Translations under genes and position numbers: made by a program | Part shown: positions 34,238 through 44,572 of the stretch, in pieces | How the letters are laid out: every line of letters starts with the position of its first letter | How positions within the stretch are numbered: the first letter of the stretch is position 1 | NCBI GenBank assembly: GCA_032162705.1 | Contig: JAVRON010000052.1 | Coordinates: forward strand, 1 to 64,000 | Direction: 5' to 3' | Length of the DNA: 64,000 bases | Source of the DNA: QHXN01 sp032162705 | GTDB lineage: Bacteria > Acidobacteriota > Blastocatellia > Pyrinomonadales > Pyrinomonadaceae | The notes under the pieces: model-generated | Database searches by the model: none | What the model saw: only the letters and a program-made list of their open reading frames with translations | What the model was told of the DNA's origin: nothing

Positions 34238-35005
34238 ATGCTGGCGAAAAGGATCATCCCGTGTCTCGATGTAAACGACGGTCGCGTCGTGAAGGGCATA
34301 CGCTTCGTCTCGCTCGTGGACGCGGGCGACCCCGTCGAGCAGGGAAAGCGTTACGACCTCGAAGGCGCTGATGAGTTGACGTTCCTCGACATCACCGCTT
34401 CGTCGGACAAGCGCGCCATCGTCGCCGAACTCGTCCGGCGCGTGGCCGATGAAGTCTTCATCCCTTTCACCGTCGGCGGCGGGCTGAACTCGATTGAAGA
34501 CGTTCGCGCCGTCCTGCGCGCGGGCGCGGATAAAGTCTCACTCAACACGGCCGTCGTCGAGCGGCCTGAGTTGATAACGGAGGGCGCTGAGGTCTTCGGT
34601 AGCCAGTGCGTCGTCGTCGCGATAGACGCGCGGCGCAAGGCCGTGCACGACGCGCGCGCGGGCTGGGAGGTTTACACACACGGCGGGCGCAGGAACGTTG
34701 GATGGGACGCCGTCGAGTGGGCTGCGCGCGCCGAACGTTTAGGCGCGGGCGAGATTCTGTTGACGAGCATGGACAAGGACGGGACGCGCGACGGCTACGA
34801 CATCGAGTTGACGCGCGCCGTGTCGGATGCGGTCTCGATTCCAGTCATCGCCTCGGGCGGGGCCGGCAGGCTGGAACATTTCTACGAAGCGCTGACCGAC
34901 GGTGGAGCGAGCGCCGTGCTTGCCGCGTCGCTCTTTCACTTCGGCGAGTTCCAGATAGGCGAGGTGAAAAAATATCTACGCGGTCGAGGAGTCGTTGTCA
35001 GATGA
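34238..35005 (+). CDS. hisF: Imidazole glycerol phosphate synthase, cyclase subunit HisF
   Basis: 255 aa from ATG 34238 (an upstream ATG at 34190 lies in the palindrome). TIM barrel with the catalytic aspartates in CLDVNDGRVVKG and VAIDARRK, plus VGGGLNSIEDVRAVLRAGADKVSLNT and the phosphate-binding VIASGGAGRLEHF. Makes imidazole glycerol phosphate and AICAR together with HisH. Confidence 0.95.
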   Translation: MLAKRIIPCLDVNDGRVVKGIRFVSLVDAGDPVEQGKRYDLEGADELTFLDITASSDKRAIVAELVRRVADEVFIPFTVGGGLNSIEDVRAVLRAGADKVSLNTAVVERPELITEGAEVFGSQCVVVAIDARRKAVHDARAGWEVYTHGGRRNVGWDAVEWAARAERLGAGEILLTSMDKDGTRDGYDIELTRAVSDAVSIPVIASGGAGRLEHFYEALTDGGASAVLAASLFHFGEFQIGEVKKYLRGRGVVVR

Positions 35006-35019
35006 ATCTTCAAAGACAT

Positions 35020-35071
35020 GTGAGACTGAAGCCGGAGGACGTTCGGTGAAACTGAAAGTCGAGGACGTTCG
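35020..35071. repeat. 26-bp tandem duplication at the hisIE start
   Basis: Units 35020-35045 and 35046-35071 share about 21 of 26 bases. The second begins with the GTG chosen as the hisIE start, and the first supplies the GGAGGA ribosome binding site. Confidence 0.85.
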
Positions 35072-35735
35072 ATTCGACGAGCGCGGTCTCGTTGCGGCGG
35101 TCGTGCAGGACGCGCGTACGCGCGAAGTCTTGACGCTTGCGTACATGAACGAAGAGAGCCTGCGGCGGACTCTCGAAGAAGGAGAGACGTGGTTCTGGTC
35201 TCGCTCTCGCTCGGAACTCTGGCACAAAGGCGCGACCTCGGGTCACACACAGCGCGTCGTCGAACTACGCCTCGACTGTGACTCGGACGCCCTCGTCGTG
35301 CTCGTCGAGCCTAAAGGCCCGGCCTGCCACACAGGCGCGGTCTCGTGCTTCCGCCGCGACGCTGAAATGCCGGAAGCGGAGATGCCCGAAGCAGAAGCCG
35401 CGAGAGAGAGTGGCAGCTCCGTTGTGCGTGGCCCGAGCATCGGCGACGTGCTCGAAGAGCTTTTCGGAGTCGTCGCGGCGCGGCGGCGCGAGATGCCGGA
35501 AGGCTCCTACACCACGTATCTCTTCGAGAAGGGGCTGAACAAGATTCTGAAGAAAGTCGGCGAGGAGTCTGCCGAGACCATCATCGCGGCAAAGGACGGA
35601 GACCTCGGTGCTCTGACGGCTGAGACGGCTGACCTCGTCTACCACCTGATAGTCCTGTTGGTCGAGCGCGGGCTGACGTTGGAAGATTTGAGCGGCGAGC
35701 TGGCACGCAGACGCAGCGAGAGGGGCGGCGCATGA
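35046..35735 (+). CDS. hisIE: Bifunctional phosphoribosyl-AMP cyclohydrolase / phosphoribosyl-ATP pyrophosphatase HisIE
   Basis: 229 aa from GTG 35046 (TTG 34995 is an alternative with 17 more residues). N-terminal HisI part (about 1-110): LAYMNEESLRRTLEEGETWFWSRSRSELWHKGATSGHTQ and the zinc/magnesium segment DCDSDALVVLVEPKGPACHTGAVSCF. A linker with EMPEAEMPEAEAA leads to the HisE part (about 130-225): YTTYLFEKGLNKILKKVGEESAETIIAAKDGD. Steps two and three of the pathway. Its stop overlaps the hisN start (ATGA). Confidence 0.95.
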   Translation: MKLKVEDVRFDERGLVAAVVQDARTREVLTLAYMNEESLRRTLEEGETWFWSRSRSELWHKGATSGHTQRVVELRLDCDSDALVVLVEPKGPACHTGAVSCFRRDAEMPEAEMPEAEAARESGSSVVRGPSIGDVLEELFGVVAARRREMPEGSYTTYLFEKGLNKILKKVGEESAETIIAAKDGDLGALTAETADLVYHLIVLLVERGLTLEDLSGELARRRSERGGA

Positions 35736-36520
35736 GCGAACGTGAGCTGCAAGAGCTTCTCGACTTCGGTGTCTCAGCCGCGCGTGAAGCGGGCGAGATA
35801 ACGCTCCGCTACTTTCGCAAGACGTTCGAGACGCGCCTGAAGGGGAAGGATAATTTCGTCACACAGGCCGACGTGGAAGCTGAAGAGTTCTTGCGACGGA
35901 AAATCTCCGAACGTTTCCCTGACGACGCGATCATCGGCGAAGAGGGCGGCGAGAGCGCTGGCTCATCGGGCAGGCGCTGGATCATCGACCCCATTGACGG
36001 CACATACTCCTTCGTCCACGGCGTGCCGTTCTACGGCGTACTCCTCGGGATAGAGATCGACGGCGAGCCTTCGGTCGGCGTTATCAACATCCCCGCTCTC
36101 GGCGAGATCGTCTACGCTGCGAAGGGACTCGGCTGCTTCTGGAACGGCGAGCGTGCGAGTGTCTCGCAAACCGGCAGACTCGAAGACGCTTTGTTGCTCT
36201 CGACCGACTTCGGCTCGTGCGAGCATTACGGGTTCGGCGCTGCCGCAGAAGAGTTGCAGCGCCGTGCCGCGATGCGACGCACGTGGGGCGATTGCTACGG
36301 ATATCTTCTGGTCGCTACGGGTCGCGCTGACGTTATGCTCGACCCAGCGATGAACGTCTGGGACTGTGCGGCGCTTCTGCCTGTGATGGAAGAGGCGGGG
36401 GGAACCTTCTCCGACTGGCAGGGGCTTCGGACGATTCACGCCGGGAACGCGGTCGCGACGAACGGACTGCTGTTCCGAGAGGTTATGCAAATTATCGAGG
36501 AAAATAGCCAACCCACCTAA
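35732..36520 (+). CDS. hisN: Inositol-monophosphatase-family phosphatase, probable histidinol-phosphatase HisN
   Basis: 262 aa. Metal-binding motifs of the family: IIGEEGGES (about 68), WIIDPIDGTYSFVHGVPFYGV (about 83-103) and NVWDCAALLPVMEEAGGTFSDW (about 206-227). The position as last gene of the his operon, the ATGA overlap with hisIE, and a HisB without phosphatase domain all favour histidinol-phosphate as substrate. Family members also act on inositol phosphates or PAP, so sequence alone does not prove it. Confidence 0.88.
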   Translation: MSERELQELLDFGVSAAREAGEITLRYFRKTFETRLKGKDNFVTQADVEAEEFLRRKISERFPDDAIIGEEGGESAGSSGRRWIIDPIDGTYSFVHGVPFYGVLLGIEIDGEPSVGVINIPALGEIVYAAKGLGCFWNGERASVSQTGRLEDALLLSTDFGSCEHYGFGAAAEELQRRAAMRRTWGDCYGYLLVATGRADVMLDPAMNVWDCAALLPVMEEAGGTFSDWQGLRTIHAGNAVATNGLLFREVMQIIEENSQPT

Positions 36521-36883
36521 AACTTCACCACCCGAACGAGTCATAAAATAGTAAATGGCGAGCCGGACTTGCGAGATATGAGTCATGAGGCTACACTGGG
36601 CGCAGTTAAGTGAGACATGGGGGTCTTTGACTCGCTTCTTGCTGTTTGGATCACAAGCTGTAAGAAGGGTCGTTCGCAATTACCCTAACGATTTCTTCAC
36701 TTGGACAAATTTTCGACGCTGGCATAGTCATTGCTCACACAGTGTTTGCCGGTCTATGTCTGACTGGCAATAAGATTTCGTAGAAGCGATTTTGACTTCA
36801 CCGAAGCAGGCATTAACAAGCTTCAGAGCCTCCCGGTCAGGCGCTTTGAAAACAACCCCAATACAGACGATAAGGAACGAAGA
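36521..36883. other. AT-richer 363-bp region between hisN and the radical SAM gene
   Basis: No credible gene on either strand. Base composition is clearly lower in GC than the neighbouring genes. It holds the sigma-54 promoter candidate at 36720-36735 and leaves about 150 nt of leader before the radical SAM gene. The his operon has no clear terminator here. Confidence 0.6.
36720..36735 (+). promoter_or_regulatory. Candidate sigma-54 promoter of the radical SAM gene
   Basis: TGGCATAGTCATTGCT: GG and GC separated by exactly 10 bases and both conserved blocks (TGGCA, TTGCT) present, differing from TGGCACG-N4-TTGCW only at two positions. Same strand as, and about 150 bp before, the gene at 36884. 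Confidence 0.6.
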
Positions 36884-38923
<2,040 letters not shown>

Positions 38924-38949
38924 AGCTTCCGCTCGCCTCAAGAAAACGC

Positions 38950-38989
38950 AAAGCCCCGCGGGCGCAACCTTCGTCCGCGGGGCTTTTGT
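38950..38989 (+). terminator. Rho-independent terminator after the radical SAM gene
   Basis: A 12-bp stem (38950-38961 with 38975-38986) with a 13-nt loop, then TTTGTT, 27 bp past the stop codon. Confidence 0.9.
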
Positions 38990-38995
38990 TCGTGA

Positions 38996-39086
38996 AGCCG
39001 AAATCCCGACCGTCAGGAAGGGCGTATCCATCCTCATGCCGCATGGCTGAGACTTAAACGCCCTCCCTGACGGTCGGGCTTCTGCC
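38996..39086. repeat. Intergenic palindrome, family E, copy 2
   Basis: Arms with CCCGACCGTCAGGAAGGGCG and complement CGCCCTCCCTGACGGTCGGG around a GC-mixed loop. It lies between the terminator and the surE promoter. Confidence 0.92.
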
Positions 39087-39101
39087 ACTTCTTACGTTCG
39101 C

Positions 39102-39130
39102 TTGAATAATTCCAATCGTTAAGGTGTAAT
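39102..39130 (+). promoter_or_regulatory. Probable sigma-70 promoter of surE
   Basis: TTGAAT, 17-bp spacer, TGTAAT. Transcription would start about 12 nt before the surE ATG. Confidence 0.45.
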
Positions 39131-39148
39131 GTCTCACGGCTTAATCTT

Positions 39149-39943
39149 ATGGTTCGGATTCTCCTGACAAACGACGATGGCATACATTCCGACGGCCTCA
39201 TGATGTTGGAGGCGGCGCTGCGCGCGGTCGGCGACGTGTACGTCGTCGCGCCGGTTGCGGAGATGAGCGGCGCTTCGCACAGTCTGACGCTCTCGCGCCC
39301 GCTACGCATACGCCGCATCGACGAACGTCACTGGACGGTTGACGGCACGCCGACCGACTGCGTTACGCTGGCGCTGAATCAGATACTGGGCCCCGAAGAG
39401 ATGCCCGACATCTGCTGCTCGGGCATCAACTACGGCGGCAACCTCGGCGACGACGCGACATACTCGGGCACGGTCGCGGGCGCGCTCGAAGCAACCATCC
39501 TCGGCGTGCCCGGCCTCGCCTTCAGCCTCGTCGCGCGCGAGAATTTCGACTTCACAGAGGCAGCGCGTTTCGCCGTCGTCGCCGTCCGCAAGGTTCTCTC
39601 CGAGGGCTTACCCGAAGGGACTTTGCTGAACATCAACGTCCCGCCGGGCGAGGTCACAGGCGTCCGCGTCACGCGTCAGGGAATCAAGAAGGCGCGACCG
39701 ATCATCACCGAGCACATAGACCCGCGCGGCAAGGCTTACTACTGGATCGGCGAGGAGTATTTCGGCTCAAGCAACGAAGACGGGACGGACTACTCGGCCA
39801 TCGAAGCGGGCTGCGTCTCGGTCACGCCGCTGCGGAGCGACATGACGAATCACAACGCGCTCGATGCGCTCGACCGTTGGAACCGCGTGCGCGCTGATGA
39901 GGTTGGGAGCACGGAGCAAGATCAGCCGGCGAAGCTCGGGTGA
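39149..39943 (+). CDS. surE: 5'/3'-nucleotidase SurE
   Basis: 264 aa. Begins MVRILLTNDDGIHSDGL, where the DD pair binds the metal, followed by VVAPVAEMSGASHSLTLSRPLRI, CSGINYGGNLGDDATYSGTVAGALEA (substrate site) and the SurE fold throughout. Acts on nucleoside monophosphates and short polyphosphates. The stop overlaps a GTG in frame with pcm; the surE-pcm pairing is common in bacteria and linked to stationary-phase survival. Confidence 0.95.
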   Translation: MVRILLTNDDGIHSDGLMMLEAALRAVGDVYVVAPVAEMSGASHSLTLSRPLRIRRIDERHWTVDGTPTDCVTLALNQILGPEEMPDICCSGINYGGNLGDDATYSGTVAGALEATILGVPGLAFSLVARENFDFTEAARFAVVAVRKVLSEGLPEGTLLNINVPPGEVTGVRVTRQGIKKARPIITEHIDPRGKAYYWIGEEYFGSSNEDGTDYSAIEAGCVSVTPLRSDMTNHNALDALDRWNRVRADEVGSTEQDQPAKLG

Positions 39944-40662
39944 GAAGTTCGAGGGTTGGGGGAAGAGAGCTTTTGAGTTCTTCGTCTTCAAACTGGTCGG
40001 CCGCGCAGTCGTCAGGTTTCCGCATCCCGCGCAGGCGCATGGTCGAGCGCCTGCGCGACCATTACGGCATACGCGAAGCGCGCACACTCGAAGCGCTCAA
40101 CGAAGTGCCGCGCCACCTCTTCGTCCCCGAAGCCTTGCAGGGTCGCGCCTACGGCGACCACGCGCTTCCGATTGACGCCAACCAGACTATCTCTCAGCCC
40201 TACATCGTCGCGCGCATGACCGAGCTTTTGGAAGCGGACAAGTCGAGCCGCGTGCTCGAAATCGGCGCTGGCTCCGGCTACCAGACCGCTGTGCTCTCGC
40301 GCGTCGCGGGGCAGGTCTATGCTATTGAACGCATCGGCGATCTGGCGCGACAGGCGCAGGCGCGTATACGGAGCCTCGGAATCTACAACGCGACGGTTAA
40401 GTGCTTCGACGGCACGATGGGTTGGAGCGCGCACGCACCCTACGACGGCATCCTCGTCGCCGCAGGGGGGCCGGAAGTGCCCGAGCCTCTGCTCGCGCAG
40501 TTGAAGACGGGTGGCCGCCTCGTCATCCCGGTCGGCGCATCGCGCGGGGCGCAACGACTCGTCCGCGTCATCCGCACGGAAGAGGGCTACCAGCACGAGG
40601 AGCACGGCTCTTGCGCCTTCGTCCCGCTCATCGGTCGCTACGGCTGGTCGAATGAAACGTAG
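39940..40662 (+). CDS. pcm: Protein-L-isoaspartate O-methyltransferase
   Basis: 240 aa from GTG 39940 (overlapping the surE stop); the conserved part starts only at RRRMVERLRDHYGIREARTLEALNEVPRHLFVPEAL, so the first 30 or so residues may be untranslated, and an ATG at 40039 is possible. SAM-binding motif VLEIGAGSGYQTAVLSRV and the substrate segment ANQTISQPYIVARMTELL are intact. Repairs isoaspartate damage in proteins. The stop lies at the edge of a heptamer palindrome. Confidence 0.93.
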   Translation: MRSSRVGGRELLSSSSSNWSAAQSSGFRIPRRRMVERLRDHYGIREARTLEALNEVPRHLFVPEALQGRAYGDHALPIDANQTISQPYIVARMTELLEADKSSRVLEIGAGSGYQTAVLSRVAGQVYAIERIGDLARQAQARIRSLGIYNATVKCFDGTMGWSAHAPYDGILVAAGGPEVPEPLLAQLKTGGRLVIPVGASRGAQRLVRVIRTEEGYQHEEHGSCAFVPLIGRYGWSNET

Positions 40663-40747
40663 AGGTCAGAGGTCGGAGGTCAGAGGTCAGTAAGAAGACG
40701 GACGTTTAACTGACCTCTGACCCCTGACCTCCGACCTCTGACCTCTT
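40661..40747. repeat. Intergenic palindrome, heptamer family F
   Basis: Left arm of GGTCAGA/GGTCGGA heptamers and right arm of TGACCTC/CGACCTC units. It starts at the pcm stop codon and ends about 20 bp before the DedA start. Confidence 0.93.
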
Positions 40748-40770
40748 TTCTTCTCTAACGGAGTGAAAGT

Positions 40771-41415
40771 TTGGTCGCGAAAATAATTGAAATCCTGTCG
40801 GCCTTCATCATAGCGACGATCTCGACGCTCGGGTATGCGGGCGTCGCTCTGTTGATGGCGATTGAGTCGGCGTGCATCCCTCTCCCTTCGGAGATCATCA
40901 TGCCGTTCTCGGGCTACCTCGTCTATAAGGGGCAGTTCAATCTGTGGGCGGTGGGCGTGGCCGGAGCGGTCGGCTGCGTGGTCGGCTCATGGGTAGCGTA
41001 CTTCGTCGGCCTGCACGGCGGGCGGCGTTTTATTGAAAAGTACGGGCGCTACGTCCTGATGTCGCGCCACGACCTCGATCTGGCCGACCGCTGGTTCGCG
41101 CGCTACGGCGAGGTCATCGTCTTCGCGAGCCGCTTGCTCCCCGTCGTCCGCACCTTCATCGCTTTCCCGGCGGGCGTGGCGAGGATGAACCTGACGCGCT
41201 TCACAGTCTACACGTTCCTCGGCTCGCTTCCGTGGTGCATCGGGCTGGCCTACGTCGGGCAGTTGCTCGGCGAGCAGTGGGACAAGAACGAAACCTTAAA
41301 GTCCTGGTTCCACCGCTTCGACTTCCTGATAGGCATCGTCATCCTGTGCGCCGCGGCGTGGTGGGTCTGGCGACACTTCAAGCACTCGCGCCCGCAGGAG
41401 AAAGAAGCGCAGTAG
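40771..41415 (+). CDS. DedA family membrane protein
   Basis: 214 aa, start TTG at 40771 with GGAGTG upstream. Family motifs: E-S-ACIPLPSEIIMPFSGYLVYKG (re-entrant loop with Pro/Glu), and FASRLLPVVRTFIAFPAGVARMNLTRFTVYTFLGSLPWC (the conserved R...R and G). Several membrane helices and a basic tail. DedA proteins are thought to flip undecaprenyl phosphate or phospholipids using the proton gradient. Confidence 0.9.
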   Translation: MVAKIIEILSAFIIATISTLGYAGVALLMAIESACIPLPSEIIMPFSGYLVYKGQFNLWAVGVAGAVGCVVGSWVAYFVGLHGGRRFIEKYGRYVLMSRHDLDLADRWFARYGEVIVFASRLLPVVRTFIAFPAGVARMNLTRFTVYTFLGSLPWCIGLAYVGQLLGEQWDKNETLKSWFHRFDFLIGIVILCAAAWWVWRHFKHSRPQEKEAQ

Positions 41416-41448
41416 GTCGCAGACACGTTCATGCCAGCGAGGACGTGT

Positions 41449-41477
41449 TTGACATGCTGAAGTCTGACACTTAGAAT
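41449..41477 (+). promoter_or_regulatory. Sigma-70 promoter of the tRNA gene
   Basis: TTGACA, a 17-bp spacer and TAGAAT. The predicted start is about 15 nt before the mature tRNA. Confidence 0.8.
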
Positions 41478-41499
41478 GCTTTCACAATTCGTTGGTTGT

Positions 41500-41576
<77 letters not shown>

Positions 41577-41591
41577 TTCATCTTAAACGTT

Positions 41592-41619
41592 AACGGTCAC
41601 TCTTCGGAGTGGCCGTTTT
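41592..41619 (+). terminator. Terminator after tRNA-Pro
   Basis: An 11-bp stem (41592-41602 with 41607-41617) with a TTCG tetraloop, followed by TTCGCTT. 15 nt after the tRNA. Confidence 0.75.
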
Positions 41620-41756
41620 CGCTTAGAGGGGTAGTTGGAGCCGGCCTCAAGATTCCAGTGACGGGTTAGTATCAGTGAACCCAACCGCCGGTTAAGACAG
41701 ACGCAGGTTGCGGCACGTCGTTTGAATCATCCCTTGAAGATAAGTTTTGACGAGCC

Positions 41757-41805
41757 GTTTTCGGACAGGCCGAGTTCTGTCCGGCGGCAGGTGTGTCCGG
41801 AAAAC
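41757..41805. promoter_or_regulatory. Inverted repeat in the leader of the SRPBCC gene
   Basis: GTTTTCGGACA (41757-41767) and TGTCCGGAAAAC (41794-41805) are inverted copies with one bulged base. A smaller inner hairpin (GGACAG/CTGTCC) lies between. The distal arm ends 10 bp before the ribosome binding site. It could be a protein-binding site or an mRNA structure. Confidence 0.4.
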
Positions 41806-41828
41806 ATTTTCAAGAGGGAGAAGTCGAG

Positions 41829-42632
41829 ATGGCATCAAGAGAAGAAACACTGACGGACGCGATGCAGACGCAGAGCCTGACGGGCGTGGATTCGACGAGC
41901 GGAGTGCAGACGCCGAACGTCGGGCAGGTCGAGCGTTTGGTTTCGTCTGTAGGCGGCGGCGCGCTGGCTCTCTACGGGGTGACGCGCGGGAGTCTGGGCG
42001 GCATCGCGCTGGCACTCTTAGGCGCGGCGCTCGTCCAGCGCGGCGTGTCGGGCCACTGCAACGTCTACGAGGCGATGAACTTCAGCACCGCGGGCGACGC
42101 CAGTTTGCGCAACAGCGAGAACGTCTCGGTGCCAGCCGAGCGTGGCACGAAGGTGGAGAAGAGCGTCACGATCAACCGGCCAGCCGAAGAGTTGTACAGC
42201 TTCTGGCGCAACTTCGAGAATCTGCCGCGCTTCATGAATCACCTCGAAGCAGTGCGCGTGACGGGGGAGAGTCGCTCACACTGGGTCGCGAAGGCTCCGG
42301 CGGGCACAAGCGTCGAGTGGGATGCGGAAATCTATAACGAGAAGGAAGGTGAGTTGATCGCGTGGCGCACGCTCGAAGGCTCTCAGGTGGCGAGCGCCGG
42401 GAGCGTGCGCTTCGAGTCCGCTCCCGGCGGTCGCGGCACAATCGTCCGCATCTCGCTCAAGTACGATCCGCCGGGCGGCAAACTCGGCTCGCTCGTCGCG
42501 CGCCTCTTCGGCGAGAACCCCGAGCAGCAGATCGACGAAGACCTGGGCCGCTTCAAGCAGTTGATGGAAACCGGCGAGGTCGCGACCACCAAAGGGCAGC
42601 CGTCGGGCCGCAGCGCCTCGGCGGGAAGATAG
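41829..42632 (+). CDS. Membrane-anchored SRPBCC (polyketide cyclase-like) protein
   Basis: 267 aa from ATG 41829 (GAGGGAGAAG upstream). N-terminal half: a DUF2892-like region with Asn/Val/Gly segments and a helix pair (NVGQVERLVSSVGGGALALYGVTRGSLGGIALALLGAALVQRGVSGHC, about 30-77). C-terminal half: an SRPBCC/START-like fold (VEKSVTINRPAEELYSFWRNFENLPRFMNHLEAVRVTGESRSHWVAKAP..., about 108-245). The same arrangement is common in stress-related loci. Ligand unknown. Followed by an alcohol dehydrogenase and a small acidic protein, perhaps a general stress group. Confidence 0.8.
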   Translation: MASREETLTDAMQTQSLTGVDSTSGVQTPNVGQVERLVSSVGGGALALYGVTRGSLGGIALALLGAALVQRGVSGHCNVYEAMNFSTAGDASLRNSENVSVPAERGTKVEKSVTINRPAEELYSFWRNFENLPRFMNHLEAVRVTGESRSHWVAKAPAGTSVEWDAEIYNEKEGELIAWRTLEGSQVASAGSVRFESAPGGRGTIVRISLKYDPPGGKLGSLVARLFGENPEQQIDEDLGRFKQLMETGEVATTKGQPSGRSASAGR

Positions 42633-42633
42633 G

Positions 42634-42785
<152 letters not shown>

Positions 42786-42809
42786 TAATTCAGAGACAAG
42801 GGGGAGATA

Positions 42810-43976
42810 ATGAAAGCACTTTGCTGGTACGGCAGGGCGGACGTGCGCGTCGAGGACGTGCCGGAGCCGAAAATTTTGAACCCGCGCGATTGCATCCTGA
42901 AGATCACGCGCACGGCCATCTGCGGCTCAGACTTACATCTTTACGACGGTTTCATCCCGGCCATGAAGCCGGGCGATATTCTCGGCCACGAGTTCATGGG
43001 CGAGGTGGTCGAAGTTGGCGCGGGCGTTAAGAACTTAAAGGTCGGCGACCGCGTGGTCGTGCCTTTCCCGATTGCGTGCGGCAACTGCTTCTTCTGTCAG
43101 AAAGGTTTGTGGTCTGCGTGCGACAACACGAACCCGAAGGCTTGGATGCAGGAGAAGGTCTACGGCTTTTCGAGCGCGGGGATTTTCGGATACTCGCACA
43201 TGATGGGCGGATACGCGGGCGGGCAGGCAGAGTACGTGCGCGTGCCCTTCGCCGACGTAGGGCCCGTGAAGATTCCCGAGGGGCTGGATGACGAGAAGGT
43301 TCTCTTCCTCGGCGACATCTTCCCGACGGGCTGGATGGCCGCTGAGAACTGTAACATTCAGGAGGGCGACACCATCGCCGTCTGGGGCGCGGGCCCCGTC
43401 GGGCTGTTTGCAATCAAGAGCGCTTTCATGCTTGGCGCAGAGCGCGTCGTCGCGATAGATAGGTTCCCCGAGCGCCTGCGGCTGGCGGAGGAGAGCGGCG
43501 CAGTCACAATCAACTACACCGACACGGATGTGTACGACGCGCTCACTTCGATGACCGGCGGCATGGGGCCCGACGCTTGCATCGACGCGGTCGGGTTGGA
43601 AGCTCACGGGACTTCAATCGGCGCGGTCTATGACAAGGTGAAGACCATGATGTTCATGGCGACAGACCGTACGACGGCTTTGCGCGAGGCGATTCTGTGC
43701 TGCCGCAAGGGCGGGACGGTTTCGATACCGGGAGTCTACGGAGGCTTGCTCGACAAGTTCCCGTTCGGCTCGGCCTTCGACAAGGGTCTCACTTTCAAGA
43801 TGGGGCAGACGCACGTACATCGCTACCTGCGCCCGCTGCTCGAACGCGTCGTGCAGGGCGAGATAGACCCTTCGTTCCTCATCACGCACCGCATGAACCT
43901 CTCGGACGCACCCGAGGCTTACAAGATGTTCAGGGACAAGCAGGACGACTGCATCAAAGTGGTCTTGAAGCCGTAA
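42810..43976 (+). CDS. Zinc-dependent alcohol dehydrogenase (formaldehyde dehydrogenase-like)
   Basis: 388 aa, MDR family. Catalytic zinc ligands in ICGSDLHLYDG and GHEFMGEVVEVG; structural zinc site CGNCFFCQKGLWSAC (four Cys, about 90-104). Rossmann motif VWGAGPVGLFAIKSAFMLGAERVVAIDRF. Length and the long insertion before the cofactor domain fit the glutathione-independent formaldehyde dehydrogenase-like group. The start ATG has AAGGGGGAG upstream. Substrate not certain. Confidence 0.9.
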   Translation: MKALCWYGRADVRVEDVPEPKILNPRDCILKITRTAICGSDLHLYDGFIPAMKPGDILGHEFMGEVVEVGAGVKNLKVGDRVVVPFPIACGNCFFCQKGLWSACDNTNPKAWMQEKVYGFSSAGIFGYSHMMGGYAGGQAEYVRVPFADVGPVKIPEGLDDEKVLFLGDIFPTGWMAAENCNIQEGDTIAVWGAGPVGLFAIKSAFMLGAERVVAIDRFPERLRLAEESGAVTINYTDTDVYDALTSMTGGMGPDACIDAVGLEAHGTSIGAVYDKVKTMMFMATDRTTALREAILCCRKGGTVSIPGVYGGLLDKFPFGSAFDKGLTFKMGQTHVHRYLRPLLERVVQGEIDPSFLITHRMNLSDAPEAYKMFRDKQDDCIKVVLKP

Positions 43977-43999
43977 ACATTTTCAGAGGAGAGAAGCAC

Positions 44000-44161
44000 A
44001 TGGCAGACGAGAAAGAAACGGACGACGAGCTGATCGGTCATGACTCGACGACCGCGCCCGGCGGAAACAAAGAACGAACCGGCGACCCCGGTCGCACGCC
44101 CGGCACGGCCGAGGGCGACGAGCAGACGGCTGATGAAGACCTGAAGCGACAAAGGAACTGA
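44000..44161 (+). CDS. Small acidic, disordered protein
   Basis: 53 aa, ATG at 44000 with an excellent AGGAGAG 8 nt upstream, 23 bp after the dehydrogenase stop. Rich in Asp, Glu, Thr and Gly (MADEKETDDELIGHD..., ...EQTADEDLKRQRN), with no hydrophobic core. Proline and glycine turn motifs (GDPGRTPGTAEG) suggest it is unstructured. Not a family I recognise; hydrophilin-like stress proteins look similar. Confidence 0.72.
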   Translation: MADEKETDDELIGHDSTTAPGGNKERTGDPGRTPGTAEGDEQTADEDLKRQRN

Positions 44162-44172
44162 GACACTGAATT

Positions 44173-44278
44173 GTACCAGGCGGAAGCCCGACCGTGAGGG
44201 AGTGCGTCTCAACTCTCTCCAGACGAATCTTGAGCAACGCTGTACGCCCTTCCTCACGGTCGGGCTTCCGCCTGGTAC
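44173..44278. repeat. Intergenic palindrome, family E, copy 3
   Basis: Arms: GTACCAGGCGGAAGCCCGAC and the complement GTCGGGCTTCCGCCTGGTAC are exact at the outer 20 bp, with further pairing inward (cgtgaggg/cctcacg). The longest perfect arms of the family. Confidence 0.94.
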
Positions 44279-44445
44279 CCGCTGGCTTACGCTCACGGTT
44301 CTAAAAACCGCGCGTGTCAGTTGAGCAATATGCGCTCAAACCTGCCTCAAAACATTTCGGCTAAATCCAACGCAGTCACGTCTAATACAGCCAGACGGGG
44401 GCCGCTCTACCCGTGCCGAACGGGGACGAGCGCGTGAGTTAGTAA

Positions 44446-44475
44446 TTGTTGGCAATCGGCGCGCTGTGCTATAGT
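44446..44475 (+). promoter_or_regulatory. Sigma-70 promoter of the DUF1800 operon
   Basis: TTGTTG, an 18-bp spacer and TATAGT with an extended -10 TGC in front. It lies about 95 bp upstream of the ATG at 44573. Confidence 0.6.
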
Positions 44476-44572
44476 TTTTGTGCCATCGCAACGGGCAAGC
44501 ATGCCTGCTCCGGTTCGCCCCGACTGCAAGTAAACATGCCTCATAATTGAATAGACCTTCAGGCGAAGTCCT

